Source: Vibrio palustris (GTDB lineage: Bacteria; Pseudomonadota; Gammaproteobacteria; Enterobacterales; Vibrionaceae). From it: a stretch of 64,000 nucleotides of DNA. A program made the translations under genes and the position numbers. The notes beneath the pieces were generated by a model, which had not been told where the DNA came from, searched no databases, and saw nothing but the letters and a program-made list of their open reading frames with translations. The stretch is from assembly GCF_024346995.1 (NCBI RefSeq), contig NZ_AP024887.1:682001-746000 (forward strand), written 5' to 3'. Positions 39,153 to 48,509 of the stretch are shown here, piece after piece (position 1 is the stretch's first letter; every line of letters begins with the position of its first letter).

Positions 39153-40292
39153 TTACTCTGAGAACAAATGCTTAAGCGTATGTTGATACATATCCGTGAG
39201 TTTCTCAAGATCGTCGATGCGTACACATTCATTAACTTTATGAATAGTTGCATTGACCGGTCCCAATTCAACAACTTGAGCGCCCATAGCCGCAATAAAG
39301 CGTCCATCCGATGTGCCGCCAGTGGTAAGAAGTTGAGGTGCATCTTTATTCACTTCTTGAACGCCTTTCACCACCGCTTCTAGAAGGTCGCCAGCATCGG
39401 TTAAGAATGGGTGACCGCTGAGTGTCCAAGTTAATTCATAGTCTAATTCGTGTTTATCGAGGATATCGGTCACTCTCTGTTTGAGAGAAACATCGGTTGA
39501 TTCGGTACTGAAGCGAAAATTAAATTGTACGTTAAATTGACCAGGAATAACGTTTGATGCGCCTGTACCCGCGTGCAAGTTTGGGAGCTGGAAGCTCGTG
39601 GGCGGGAAGTAATCATTACCCTCATCCCATTGCGTTGTGGCCAGTTCAGTCAGTGCAGGCAGTGCTTGATGAACAGGATTACGAGCAATATGCGGGTAGG
39701 CAACGTGGCCTTGGATACCTTTGATAATTAAGTCACCAGTAATGGAACCACGACGGCCGTTTTTGACAACATCTCCGACATATTCGGTGCTCGATGGCTC
39801 GCCGACAATACAGAGATCAATGTTTTCTCCACGAGCTTTGAGTGTATCAACGACGCGAGTGGTACCGTTAATAAAGGGGCCTTCTTCATCGGAGGTAATG
39901 AGAAAAGCAATAGAGCCTGAGTGGTTAGGGTTCTGTGCGATAAAACGCTCAACGGCTACAACCATACAGGCGAGAGAGCCTTTCATATCAGCAGCGCCAC
40001 GCCCATATAACATCCCATCTTTGATCGTTGGTTGGAACGGGGGAGTATGCCAATGGTCGAGATTTCCAGCCGGAACTACATCAGTGTGACCGGCAAACAC
40101 AAATAGTGGCGCATCAGTTCCACGGCGTGCCCATAAGTTAGTGGTATCTTCAAATACCAGCGTTTCTATCTCAAAACCAAGAGCTTTAAGGCGCTCAATC
40201 ATCACATGTTGGCACCCCGCATCTTCTGGTGTCACGGATTGGCGACTCATGAGGTCAATGGCAAGTGTTAGTACAGGGCTATCTGTCGTCAT
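39153..40292 (-). CDS. dapE: Succinyl-diaminopimelate desuccinylase
   Basis: Di-zinc M20-family hydrolase that makes LL-diaminopimelate for lysine and peptidoglycan. It has 379 aa. Zinc and catalytic motifs are [16 protein letters not shown] (about 65-80), [14 protein letters not shown] (about 95-108), [11 protein letters not shown] (catalytic Glu about 135) and a C-terminal TIHKVNECV histidine. The yffB-dapE pairing (15-nt gap) is conserved in gamma-proteobacteria. Confidence 0.97.
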   Translation of the reverse strand: MTTDSPVLTLAIDLMSRQSVTPEDAGCQHVMIERLKALGFEIETLVFEDTTNLWARRGTDAPLFVFAGHTDVVPAGNLDHWHTPPFQPTIKDGMLYGRGAADMKGSLACMVVAVERFIAQNPNHSGSIAFLITSDEEGPFINGTTRVVDTLKARGENIDLCIVGEPSSTEYVGDVVKNGRRGSITGDLIIKGIQGHVAYPHIARNPVHQALPALTELATTQWDEGNDYFPPTSFQLPNLHAGTGASNVIPGQFNVQFNFRFSTESTDVSLKQRVTDILDKHELDYELTWTLSGHPFLTDAGDLLEAVVKGVQEVNKDAPQLLTTGGTSDGRFIAAMGAQVVELGPVNATIHKVNECVRIDDLEKLTDMYQHTLKHLFSE

Positions 40293-40307
40293 CCTTGAAT
40301 TCCTATA

Positions 40308-40655
40308 TTAAGAGAAAAGAGCGGCGTATTGATCGGCTTTAAAGCCAAGATGAAGTTGATCATTAACTTGTAAAATTGGACGTTTAATCATTGCAGGGTT
40401 CTCAACCAATAAAGGCGCCGCGGTTTCTGCGGTCAGTGTATCTTTTTGCTCTGGTGTTAATTGGCGATATGTCGTTCCACGTTTGTTTACTACTTGCTGC
40501 CAATCAAGTTGATGAAAAAACTGCTGAATCAGAGCTTCATCGACGCCTTGTTTACGGTAGTCGTGAAATTGATAGTCAATACCCGCTTGTTCTAACCATT
40601 TACGTGCCTTTTTAATGGTATCGCAATTGGGAATACCATACATGATTACTTTCAT
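40308..40655 (-). CDS. yffB: ArsC/Spx-family protein YffB
   Basis: A 115-aa thioredoxin-fold protein with the single-cysteine motif YGIPNCDTIKKARKWLE (Cys about 10) and IKRPILQ. The start is set at ATG 40655 because AAGGA lies 5 nt before it; an in-frame start at 40670 is less likely. E. coli YffB has been described as glutathione-dependent, but a physiological role is not settled. First gene of the dapE operon. Confidence 0.9.
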   Translation of the reverse strand: MKVIMYGIPNCDTIKKARKWLEQAGIDYQFHDYRKQGVDEALIQQFFHQLDWQQVVNKRGTTYRQLTPEQKDTLTAETAAPLLVENPAMIKRPILQVNDQLHLGFKADQYAALFS

Positions 40656-40865
40656 AACTATCCTTCTCAAACTGAATGTTTATACAAAATGGATAAATCC
40701 TAGCAGGAAGCTCTAACGCTGACAAAAGGTATTCGTATTTAGTGTTGAAGCACAGAAAAACAGCTCAAAAATCGAGTGATTGAATAGTTATTGATCAAAC
40801 TCAACACAGAGAATCATAAAACAGAAATAATGAAGATATGAAGAGAAAAAAGGAATGAGGTAGGA

Positions 40866-41150
40866 ATGGAATTGAGTCCTGTATTTGCAAGAAGATTATA
40901 TCTTGCGTTATTGGTGGAATGTTTAGACCGACCTAATGTTCCTAAATTGATTGAAAAAACGGGATGGCCGCGCCGCACGATCCAAGATGTCATTCGTGCA
41001 TTACCAGGCATTGGGATTGAACTGATGTTTGTGCAAGATGGCCGTCGCCACAATGATGGTTATTACCAATTGTCAGATTGGGGACCATTTGATTGCCAAT
41101 GGGTATTAGAGCGCGAAGATGATATTGCCCAAGCATTAGGGCTTCATTGA
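40866..41150 (+). CDS. Small winged-helix protein of unknown function
   Basis: A 94-aa protein. Residues about 1-50 (RRLYLALLVECLDRPNVPKL, then IEKTGWPRRTIQDVIRAL) look like a winged helix-turn-helix, with TGWPRRTIQDVIRAL as the recognition helix. The rest is a short beta-hairpin wing and an acidic C-terminus. I recall similar small genes at this place in Vibrio, but no function. It could be a local regulator; no palindromic target is obvious nearby. Confidence 0.75.
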   Translation: MELSPVFARRLYLALLVECLDRPNVPKLIEKTGWPRRTIQDVIRALPGIGIELMFVQDGRRHNDGYYQLSDWGPFDCQWVLEREDDIAQALGLH

Positions 41151-41194
41151 ATCAATGCCAGCTTATAGGCTGGCTTATTCTATAAGCCTAAAGG

Positions 41195-41533
41195 CTATAG
41201 TAAAACGAGGTACGATAAAAAGCCTAACCAACTTAGTGCTAATAATGTCCAAGGTAACGCGGAGATGTAAGAATGAGAAGACTGACTTTTTAGGGGCGAT
41301 TCCATACTATGAGCTGGTTGGGTGTTGGTGCTCTGTTGTTTTTTCTTTTCTTTGTCTGTTTGGCGTTTTTTCTCTTTAAGTTGCTTTTTATACAGCGCAA
41401 TACCGTGCTCAATACCTTGGGCGATGAGTTTCGTTTGCTCCTTCGTTTGTCCTGGACGTTGAGTCGCTTTAGCCACTTGCATTGCTTCTTGTTGGGTTTC
41501 GGGCGACGGACGGGGGGAAGCTTTAGGTTTCAT
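41195..41533 (-). CDS. DUF2956-family protein
   Basis: A 112-aa protein whose N-terminal half (PRPSPETQQEAMQVAKATQR, then PGQTKEQTKLIAQGIEHGIA) is the conserved DUF2956 segment. A Lys/Gln-rich charged helix and one C-terminal membrane segment (SALPWTLLALSWLGFLSYLV) follow, so it is probably a tail-anchored inner-membrane protein. No function is known. Confidence 0.82.
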   Translation of the reverse strand: MKPKASPRPSPETQQEAMQVAKATQRPGQTKEQTKLIAQGIEHGIALYKKQLKEKKRQTDKEKKKQQSTNTQPAHSMESPLKSQSSHSYISALPWTLLALSWLGFLSYLVLL

Positions 41534-41695
41534 TTATTTACTCCTTTTCTATTAGGTTACCATTAATCAAAATAGGCGCCTAACATCAGATTTTGAGGAT
41601 GAAAGATTTTGGCAAAAATGCAGAACAAAGCAAGACGTTCATCCACAATCCAGATAAAGTACAGAGCATTGTTTGTCGAGATTTAAAGGGGCCTT

Positions 41696-42202
41696 GTGCG
41701 TTATTCACTTGAGGATTATGACCAGCATGGTTTTTTAAAAACGCCGATCTGGCTATGGTTGACTTGGTTTTGGCTCTCTAAAGCCTGGCTAGTTTTCGTC
41801 ATGGCAGGGGCAACACGGCACAATGGTGTCGATATTTTAGCATTTTGCTATCCGCAGCGTTCACATTTTTATGCCGAATTAGCGTTAGGTCTTCCTGCGG
41901 TCATTATGATGTGGTGTCTTCATTTACGTCATCCTGAGCGAGTTATTATGACTCAATGGATTCATCGTCTTACGCGAAAAGTTACGTTGTTAAGTCTCAT
42001 CGCTCAAGCGAGCTTGGGTGTATACTATGTCATACTGCAACATGGAAAGTTTGAATGGTTTAATGGTATATCGTTGCTATTTTTATTATGGATGGTGCTA
42101 TACGTCTGTAATAGCCGTCGACTGAGCGTCTGTTTCCAAATGAACAATAATCATCAAGTTATCTCACCATCAGGTGACACTTTGATAGATAGTAAAGATT
42201 AA
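41696..42202 (+). CDS. DUF2919-family (YfeZ-like) membrane protein
   Basis: A 168-aa inner-membrane protein with about four hydrophobic segments; the N-terminus YSLEDYDQHGFLKTPIWLWL is the DUF2919 signature. The start is a GTG at 41696 with AAAGGGG upstream. It lies 16 nt before the Dyp-type peroxidase gene and is probably co-transcribed, matching the yfeZ/yfeX neighbourhood of enterobacteria. Function unknown. Confidence 0.82.
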   Translation: MRYSLEDYDQHGFLKTPIWLWLTWFWLSKAWLVFVMAGATRHNGVDILAFCYPQRSHFYAELALGLPAVIMMWCLHLRHPERVIMTQWIHRLTRKVTLLSLIAQASLGVYYVILQHGKFEWFNGISLLFLLWMVLYVCNSRRLSVCFQMNNNHQVISPSGDTLIDSKD

Positions 42203-42218
42203 GTAAGGGTAAACTATT

Positions 42219-43133
42219 ATGTCACAAACCCAGTCTGCAATCGTGCCGGAAACGGGGCCTTTTGCGGTATATGCCATGTTTAATGTGATGGGTAACCATC
42301 AGCAAGTACTACAAACGCTACAGTCTATCCCAGCATTGGTTGATGAGATTAATCAACAGCAACCAGATGCGCATTTGGTTGTTAGTGTGTCATTTTCACG
42401 GCAATTTTGGCAGCATTTTTCAGCTCCAATCCCTGATGAACTGATTGATTTTCCACAGTTAGGAAAAGATAAAATTATCGCCCCGAGCACAGCAATGGAC
42501 TTTCTTATCCATGCTCACTCTCAGCGCCATGATCTGCTGTTTTATCTTCTACGTAAGTGCTTAGAACCGATGGCAGAATATGTCACGGTTGTTGATGAGG
42601 TTTACGGTTTTCGCTACCTTGACTCACGCGATATGACAGGCTTTATTGATGGTACGGAAAATCCAGAAGGCAACGAACGCCATAATGTTGCTGTGATTAA
42701 GGATGGGCCATTGGCCGGCGGAAGTTATGTAATGGTGCAACGCTATGAACACCAACTGCCTGCATGGTCGCGATTGAATGTGTCAGCTCAAGAGAAAGTG
42801 ATTGGCCGTACCAAAGCTGATTCGGTCGAGTTGGATAATGTGCCTACTGCATCTCATGTCGGCCGAGTGGACATTAAAGAAAACGGACAAGGTCTAAAAA
42901 TAGTTCGTCATAGTTTACCTTATGGAACGGCGACAGGAGCACATGGTCTATTGTTTTTAGCTTATTGTCATACCGCACATAACTTTCAGGTTTTATTGGA
43001 AAGTATGTACGGACATAAAGATAATAAAACCGACCAAATGTTGAGATTTACAACGGCTAAGACTGGCGCGTATCTATTTGCTCCTTCACTAGCAATGCTG
43101 CAGCAACTAACCACTAACGTGCGTCATGAATAG
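42219..43133 (+). CDS. yfeX: Dyp-type haem peroxidase (YfeX-like)
   Basis: A 304-aa cytoplasmic haem enzyme. The Dyp hallmark GxxDG is in GFIDGTENPEGNE (about 146-158, with the distal Asp), and the proximal His and distal Arg fall in SHVGRVDIKENGQGLKIVRH and SLPYGTATGAHGLLFLAYCH. It lacks a Tat signal, so it is not exported by that route. E. coli YfeX has porphyrinogen-oxidising or peroxidase activity. Its gene converges on the inverted flagellin gene. Confidence 0.93.
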   Translation: MSQTQSAIVPETGPFAVYAMFNVMGNHQQVLQTLQSIPALVDEINQQQPDAHLVVSVSFSRQFWQHFSAPIPDELIDFPQLGKDKIIAPSTAMDFLIHAHSQRHDLLFYLLRKCLEPMAEYVTVVDEVYGFRYLDSRDMTGFIDGTENPEGNERHNVAVIKDGPLAGGSYVMVQRYEHQLPAWSRLNVSAQEKVIGRTKADSVELDNVPTASHVGRVDIKENGQGLKIVRHSLPYGTATGAHGLLFLAYCHTAHNFQVLLESMYGHKDNKTDQMLRFTTAKTGAYLFAPSLAMLQQLTTNVRHE

Positions 43134-43140
43134 ATCAGAT

Positions 43141-43162
43141 AAAAGGGCGTTTGCTCTTTTGT
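43141..43162. terminator. Hairpin between the Dyp peroxidase and inverted flagellin genes
   Basis: AAAAGGGC and GCTCTTTT arms (one G-U pair) with loop GTTT; symmetrical, so it may serve both converging genes. Confidence 0.7.
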
Positions 43163-43163
43163 C

Positions 43164-44303
43164 TTATCCGAGTAAGTTAAGGGCCGTCTGCGGCAGTTGC
43201 TTTGCTTGAGCTAAAACGGCACTTGAGGCTTGAGAGCGAATTTGAGATTGGGTTAGCTGCGTGGCTTCCTTGGCGAAATCTGTATCACGCAAGCGGCCAT
43301 TGGAAGCGGTGATGTTTTGGTTGACGGTATTTAAGTTACTAATAGTATGATCAAACCGATTTTGCAGCGCCCCAGCATCAGAGCGGCTATTTCCGACATA
43401 TTTTAATGCTGCATCAATCACTCCAACGGCTTGTTGTGCGCCACCTACGGTTGATACATCGATATCATCAACCGTAGAGGTGGCCTGTGGTTGTATATCT
43501 AATTCTTCAGCGAGAGAACCGTCAATTTCGACGTTGCCATTATGTAAGCTGTTACCAGAAAATAATTGTAGTTGACCGTGTTCATTGACTGATGCTATGA
43601 CCTTGTTATCTGTTTGCCCATTGATATATGTCGCCAATTGTTCAATGTCATCGCCCGCTTTAGCCGTAATATTGATGCTAGATGCCTCACTACTATCGCC
43701 GCTATTAAATGTAATATTTAGTTGAGTTCTGTTTTTCGGTACTTCCCAATTATGGTTAGTTTCTTTTTGTGCTTGAAAATTTTTACCGCCCATCATTGCT
43801 GCATCACTACGCATATTCTTTAACGTTAAATTGACGGCTGAACCACTGTCTGTTCCGATCTGAAAAGACTTTGTACCATAACGTCCGTTAAGTAATTGAT
43901 CCCCGCCAAAAGTCGTTGATTCCGCGATATGGTTCATTTCTTTATTTAGGGCACTTATTTCACCTTGCAGCGCATCGCGATCATCATCATTGTTGACACC
44001 ATTGGCCGCTTGTAGAGCCAGTGTTCGCATTTGTTGCAATAAATCATTAGTCTCTGACATTGCTCCATCCGCAGTTTGAATAACAGAGATACCATTGTGT
44101 GCATTTTGTACTGCGCGATCCAGTCCGCGACTTTGTGATGATAAGCGGGTAGAGAGCTGCAGGGCTGCAGCATCGTCGCTTGCACTTGATAGTCGCGATC
44201 CAGAGGCTAAATGAGTCATTGCTTTTGCTTGGCTCTGGGTAGTTTTACTTATCTGATTTCTAGCATTTAATGCGGCAACATTACTACGAATACTAATGGT
44301 CAC
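43164..44303 (-). CDS. Divergent flagellin, inverted relative to the other flagellin genes
   Basis: A filament subunit of 379 aa. The start is set at GTG 44303, with GGAG 6 nt upstream, giving MTISIRSNVAALNARNQISK; an in-frame TTG at 44309 is less likely. It departs from the four other flagellins in conserved D0/D1 positions: SSASDDAAALQLSTRLSSQS for [21 protein letters not shown] for MTAQRY, and ASNGRLRDTDFAKEAT near the C-terminus. It still ends NLLG. By position it corresponds to V. cholerae flaE or to flaF of other vibrios; I cannot decide which. It has a sigma-28 type promoter and a terminator-like hairpin in its leader. Confidence 0.9.
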   Translation of the reverse strand: MTISIRSNVAALNARNQISKTTQSQAKAMTHLASGSRLSSASDDAAALQLSTRLSSQSRGLDRAVQNAHNGISVIQTADGAMSETNDLLQQMRTLALQAANGVNNDDDRDALQGEISALNKEMNHIAESTTFGGDQLLNGRYGTKSFQIGTDSGSAVNLTLKNMRSDAAMMGGKNFQAQKETNHNWEVPKNRTQLNITFNSGDSSEASSINITAKAGDDIEQLATYINGQTDNKVIASVNEHGQLQLFSGNSLHNGNVEIDGSLAEELDIQPQATSTVDDIDVSTVGGAQQAVGVIDAALKYVGNSRSDAGALQNRFDHTISNLNTVNQNITASNGRLRDTDFAKEATQLTQSQIRSQASSAVLAQAKQLPQTALNLLG

Positions 44304-44318
44304 AATCAACTCCGATAC

Positions 44319-44346
44319 AAAAATAAAAGCCGCGCTAAAGCGGTTT
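44319..44346 (-). terminator. Terminator-like hairpin in the leader of the inverted flagellin gene
   Basis: On the minus strand AACCGC-TTTAGC-GCGGCTT is followed by TTATTTTT. It lies between the predicted transcription start (near 44360) and the ribosome site at 44310-44313. Confidence 0.55.
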
Positions 44347-44366
44347 GCGTACGTAATACCGGAATA

Positions 44367-44393
44367 GTAACGGTAGCTGTGAGCTATTCTTTA
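44367..44393 (-). promoter_or_regulatory. Sigma-28 type promoter of the inverted flagellin gene
   Basis: On the minus strand TAAA-N15-ACCGTTAC. The -10 differs from the GCCGTTAT form at its first and last bases, but the 15-nt spacing matches the other flagellin promoters. Confidence 0.6.
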
Positions 44394-45364
44394 GTAAAAA
44401 TTAAAGAAAAATACAATAAAGATGGTTTTGTCTGTTTAATGAGACAAATAAAGAGGTGTTTATACGCAACTAGTTGATTTGTTGTGGTTATTTTTTGTTC
44501 TTTTTATTTTTTATAAAACATAAAACCTCATAATGTTGCGTTTAAATAGTATACTAAGCCTCGATTAAATGAGTTATTAAACTAATTTCTTATAAGTTAA
44601 GGTTTTATCATTTAAATAAATGATAATTATTGTTTTGTAATTTATTTTTTTAAATTAAAGTGAAAATTGTCATATCGTACATTACGGTATTATTGAGTAG
44701 CGTGATTTCGCCGAAGTCTCTCCTTATGCATGATGATTAATATGGTTATCGTTGAGAGCTAACTTGATAAATACGTCAAGGGTCGTGACGAGAAAAGAAT
44801 GAAATTGATGGTCGTAATACTGAGTATTGACGAGTGATTTTTAGGTGACATGATTAATGACGTTACATAAGTCTTTTAAGGGTTAGTTAGCCAATTAATG
44901 GCAGATAGCCATTAAGGAGTAGAAAAGTGGTTAACGATTGCTCACATTATGTTGACCGCTGAGACAAAGTGGTGATGCTTTTTGAACGATATAAATTTGA
45001 TGGTCTTTATTAGGTATCACTAAATATTTTCTACATTAAAAATATTAATTTAAAATCAATAGGTTAAAATTGGTGATGAGCGCGTATCGTCTGGGGTGGG
45101 TAAGTTCGATGCCACGTTTATGTTTTCAGTTTCAATAATAGGCACCTTAACATTAGACAAAGCGTCAGCCTCAATCAGGTAAGCAAACGCCACGCAGCAA
45201 TAATCTCATGCCTTGTTTATTAAGCGCTTAGGAAGCGCACATTTATCTATTTACTTCTCTTATCTCACCTCGTTAGTTCACCTTGAATTTTCTCTTTGTT
45301 TTTATAAGAGAGTGTACGTTTATTGTTCATTTATATGGATTTTTATAAATCTTAGAAAAAAAAT
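44394..45364. other. AT-rich gap between two divergently oriented flagellin genes
   Basis: About 970 bp without a supportable reading frame. It is clearly richer in A and T than the neighbours. Two perfect inverted repeats are present: TTATCATTT-AAAT-AAATGATAA (44605-44626) and TTAATGGC-AGATA-GCCATTAA (44895-44915). No tRNA, known RNA or mobile-element end is recognisable. Confidence 0.55.
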
Positions 45365-45391
45365 TAAAGGTTTAGAATATTAGGTCGTTAT
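45365..45391 (+). promoter_or_regulatory. Sigma-28 type promoter of the flagellin at 45474
   Basis: TAAA-N15-GTCGTTAT; the -10 element is identical to that of flaC. The predicted start is near 45398, at the edge of the conserved leader element. Confidence 0.82.
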
Positions 45392-45399
45392 AAACAGTA

Positions 45400-45473
45400 A
45401 CTTTGAGAGAACTACTTGGTTTTCCGAGACGTCGGAAACCTGCATTACCGGAAAATCAATTGGAGAGATCACC
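45400..45473 (+). promoter_or_regulatory. Structured 5' leader shared with flaC
   Basis: Positions 45400-45436 repeat the flaC leader (14152-14186) with two single-base insertions. GGTTTTCCG-AGACGT-CGGAAACC forms a hairpin with one bulged T. Several GGA trinucleotides follow before the ATG (ACCGGA, TTGGAG). Confidence 0.7.
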
Positions 45474-46607
45474 ATGGCAGTAAATGTAAATACTAATGTG
45501 TCAGCGATGACTGCACAACGTTACTTGAACCAAGCGAACAGCTCACAACAAACCTCTATGGAGCGTTTGTCTTCCGGTTCTAGAATCAACAGCGCAAAAG
45601 ATGACGCTGCGGGGCTACAAATTTCTAATCGTTTAACATCACAAAGCCGCGGCTTAGATGTTGCGGTACGTAACGCAAATGATGGTATATCCATTGCTCA
45701 AACCGCGGAAGGTGCAATGAATGAAACCACCAACATTCTGCAGCGTATGCGTGACCTCTCTTTACAATCAGCAAACGGCTCAAACTCTAAAGATGACCGT
45801 GTCGCTATTCAAGAAGAAGTGGGTGCTTTGAACGATGAGTTAAACCGTATCGCGGAAACGACATCATTTGGTGGTAACAAGTTGTTAAACGGTACCTACG
45901 GATCTAAATCGTTCCAAATCGGCGCAAGTAGTGGTGAGGCGGTCAACCTTAATCTAAAAGACATGCGCAGTGATAACGCTGAAATGGGTGGAACATCTTA
46001 CCAAGCAGCGAACGGCAAAGGTCAAGATTGGGAAGTACAAAGTACAGCCAATGATCTAACGATTAATTACACCGATAAAAAAGGCGAAGCACAGACTATT
46101 AACATCAGCGCCAAAGAAGGTGATGATATTGAAGAAGTTGCCACTTATATCAATGGTCAAACGGATGCGGTACAAGCCTCTGTTGATGATGAAGGAAGAT
46201 TGCAAGTTTTTGCCGGCGAAAATAAAGTCAATGGTGACGTGGCATTTTCCGGTGGATTAGCCGATGAACTTGGTTTTCAAGCAGGCCAAAAAGTCACGGT
46301 TGACGATATTGATGTGACTTCTGTCGGTGGTTCTCAGGAAGCCGTAGGCGTGCTCGATGCAGCAATGAAATATGTTGACTCGCAACGTGCAAATTTAGGT
46401 GCTTTCCAAAACCGTTTTGGTCATGCGATAAATAACTTAGACAACATTAATGAGAATGTGAATGCATCGCGTAGTCGTATCGAAGATACAGATTTTGCGA
46501 AGGAAACCACAGCATTAACGAAATCACAAATCTTGTCACAAGCTTCTAGCTCTATATTGGCTCAAGCAAAACAGGCGCCACAAGCCGCATTAAGTTTACT
46601 TGGCTAA
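45474..46607 (+). CDS. flaD: Flagellin (FlaD-type position)
   Basis: A filament subunit of 377 aa, N-terminus [21 protein letters not shown]-terminus SLLG. D0/D1 motifs [20 protein letters not shown] and [19 protein letters not shown] are intact; the IED for IKD change is the only notable one. It resembles flaC most closely by eye, and the two share promoter and leader sequences. The symbol follows V. cholerae order (flaE-flaD-flaB-flaG) and is positional. A strong terminator follows, so it is monocistronic. Confidence 0.9.
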
Positions 46608-46626
46608 TTTCAAGATATCTTCCACA

Positions 46627-46654
46627 AAAATCCAGCTTAGGCTGGATTTTTTTT
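46627..46654 (+). terminator. Terminator after the flaD-type flagellin
   Basis: The 10-bp stem AAAATCCAGC/GCTGGATTTT with loop TTAG is followed by eight T. Confidence 0.93.
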
Positions 46655-46716
46655 GCACAAAATTTTGATCATATTCACGTTTTGAATGGATTTTAGGTTA
46701 CTTTATATAAATTATT

Positions 46717-46743
46717 TAAAGATTTTGATGTTGAAGCCGTTAT
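46717..46743 (+). promoter_or_regulatory. Sigma-28 type promoter of the flagellin at 46826
   Basis: TAAA-N15-GCCGTTAT is the best match to the FliA consensus in this window. The predicted leader is about 76 nt and does not contain the flaC/flaD element. Confidence 0.85.
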
Positions 46744-46825
46744 AAGTGACGAGAGAAATGAGATGTGCTGGAGAGAGGTGAGAGACTCAAAAGCGCATCA
46801 ACTATCCGCTATAGGAGATCACAAT

Positions 46826-47959
46826 ATGGCTATAAACGTTAATTCAAACGTGGCTGCGATGACCGCTCAGCGTTACTTAAATGGTGCCGCTGATAGTTCT
46901 CAGAAGTCGATGGAGAGGTTGTCATCAGGTTACCGCATTAACAGTGCAAAAGATGATGCCGCTGGTTTACAAATTTCCAATCGATTGACTTCGCAAAGTC
47001 GTGGTTTGGATATGGCAGTTCGCAATGCGAATGATGGTATTTCTATTGCTCAAACCGCCGAAGGCGCCATGAGCGAAAGTACCAACATTTTACAGCGTAT
47101 GCGAGACCTTGCTCTACAATCATCTAACGGTTCTAACTCGAGTGCGGAACGTGGGGCTATCCAGGAAGAAGTGTCGGCATTGAACGATGAGTTTAATCGT
47201 ATTGCTGAAACGACTTCTTTTGGTGGTAATCGTCTACTGAATGGTAAGTTTGGCAGTCAATCTTTTCAAATCGGTGCAGATTCTGGTGAAGCAGTAAAGC
47301 TAAATATCGGCGATCTACGTTCTGATAGTAAAGATATGGGAGGCGTAGCTTACCGTGCGCAAACGGGCGTTGCTGATGATTGGACCGTCGCAAGTGATAC
47401 GCGTGATATTTCGTTTAGCTATACTACTAAAGGTGGCGAAGCTAAAGACATCAATATCCAAGCGAAAGCGGGTGATGATATCCAAGAGCTGGCAACCTTT
47501 ATAAACGGTCAAACTGACGATCTTAATGCATCCGTCGATGAAGAGGGTAAGATGCAATTATTTGCGTCTGCACAGAAGGTCCAAGGAGATGTGACTGTTG
47601 GTGGCAACTTAGGTACTCAGTTAGATTTTGGCGCGGGCCAAGGGCGAACCATTAATGATGTTGATGTTTCTACGGTTGGAGGTTCACAAGAAGCCGTTGC
47701 GGTAATTGATAGTGCCTTGAAAGCGGTGGATAGCCATCGTGCGTCTTTAGGTGCGTTCCAAAACCGTTTCGACCATGCGATCAGTAACCTTGAAAACATT
47801 AATGAAAATGTTAATGCGTCACGTAGCCGTATTAAAGATACCGATTATGCTAAAGAAACCACTGCGTTAACGAAAGCACAAATCTTGCAACAAGCTAGTA
47901 CCTCGGTGTTAGCTCAGGCGAAGCAGTCACCATCTGCAGCTCTTAGTCTACTCGGATAA
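46826..47959 (+). CDS. flaB: Flagellin (FlaB-type position)
   Basis: A filament subunit of 377 aa. The start at ATG 46826 follows AGGAG and gives [20 protein letters not shown]; the frame is open upstream to 46763 without a flagellin-like sequence. D0/D1 motifs [20 protein letters not shown] and [19 protein letters not shown] are present; DTDY replaces the usual DTDF. The last flagellin before flaG, as flaB is in V. cholerae. The symbol is positional. Confidence 0.9.
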   Translation: MAINVNSNVAAMTAQRYLNGAADSSQKSMERLSSGYRINSAKDDAAGLQISNRLTSQSRGLDMAVRNANDGISIAQTAEGAMSESTNILQRMRDLALQSSNGSNSSAERGAIQEEVSALNDEFNRIAETTSFGGNRLLNGKFGSQSFQIGADSGEAVKLNIGDLRSDSKDMGGVAYRAQTGVADDWTVASDTRDISFSYTTKGGEAKDINIQAKAGDDIQELATFINGQTDDLNASVDEEGKMQLFASAQKVQGDVTVGGNLGTQLDFGAGQGRTINDVDVSTVGGSQEAVAVIDSALKAVDSHRASLGAFQNRFDHAISNLENINENVNASRSRIKDTDYAKETTALTKAQILQQASTSVLAQAKQSPSAALSLLG

Positions 47960-48025
47960 ATGAGTAAACGAGCTTCGTAGGTGACCGCTTTTGAGTGTTA
48001 CCTATAAGGTGGAAGGGAGTATGTT

Positions 48026-48490
48026 ATGGAAGTATCATCCAATGCATCGAACATCCAGCCTTACGGCTCAAATAATGGCATTAAACTTGCTTCAGATAAT
48101 GATAGCGTAAAGCGTGTTTCTACACTGAAGGGGGAGAGTTCGTCGGCCGGACGTTCAGGGATTAATTTAACTGAACAAATTTCTGACCAAATGAAAGCAA
48201 GGCAACAGCGTGCTGCTGAAGCTGTTTCTGAGGTGTCTAACACACAAGCTCGGATCTCAGATGAACAACGCGCGAAAATGGCTGAACAAATCAATGATTT
48301 TGTGAATTCCATTAATAAAGGCCTGTCTTTCAAAATGGATAAGGAATCTGGGCGTGAAGTCGTGACGATTTATGAAGCCGCTACCGGCGACGTAATTCGT
48401 CAAATACCGGAAGAAGAAATGTTGGTTGTGTTACGCCGCTTAGCCAAAGAGCAAGACCATAAGTCTGGTCTGGTGAATGCTAAAGTTTGA
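48026..48490 (+). CDS. flaG: Flagellar protein FlaG
   Basis: A 154-aa protein of the FlaG family, thought to limit filament length in several species. The conserved C-terminal half (INKGLSFKMDKESGREVVTI, then YEAATGDVIRQIPEEEML) is typical; the N-terminal 90 residues are poorly conserved and Ser/Gln rich. The ribosome site GGAGT precedes the ATG. It lies directly upstream of fliD with a 19-nt gap. Confidence 0.93.
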   Translation: MEVSSNASNIQPYGSNNGIKLASDNDSVKRVSTLKGESSSAGRSGINLTEQISDQMKARQQRAAEAVSEVSNTQARISDEQRAKMAEQINDFVNSINKGLSFKMDKESGREVVTIYEAATGDVIRQIPEEEMLVVLRRLAKEQDHKSGLVNAKV

Positions 48491-48509
48491 TAGTTTTTGA
48501 GGTGATTCA

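Noticed and set aside
40866..41150. Antitoxin or phage-repressor role for the small winged-helix gene
   Set aside because: There is no partner toxin, integrase or phage gene next to it; the neighbours are ordinary chromosomal genes.
43164..47959. Flagellin cluster as a phase-variation cassette, because one gene is inverted
   Set aside because: I found no recombinase gene and no inverted repeats of site-specific recombination type at the edges; duplication and inversion by homologous means is simpler.
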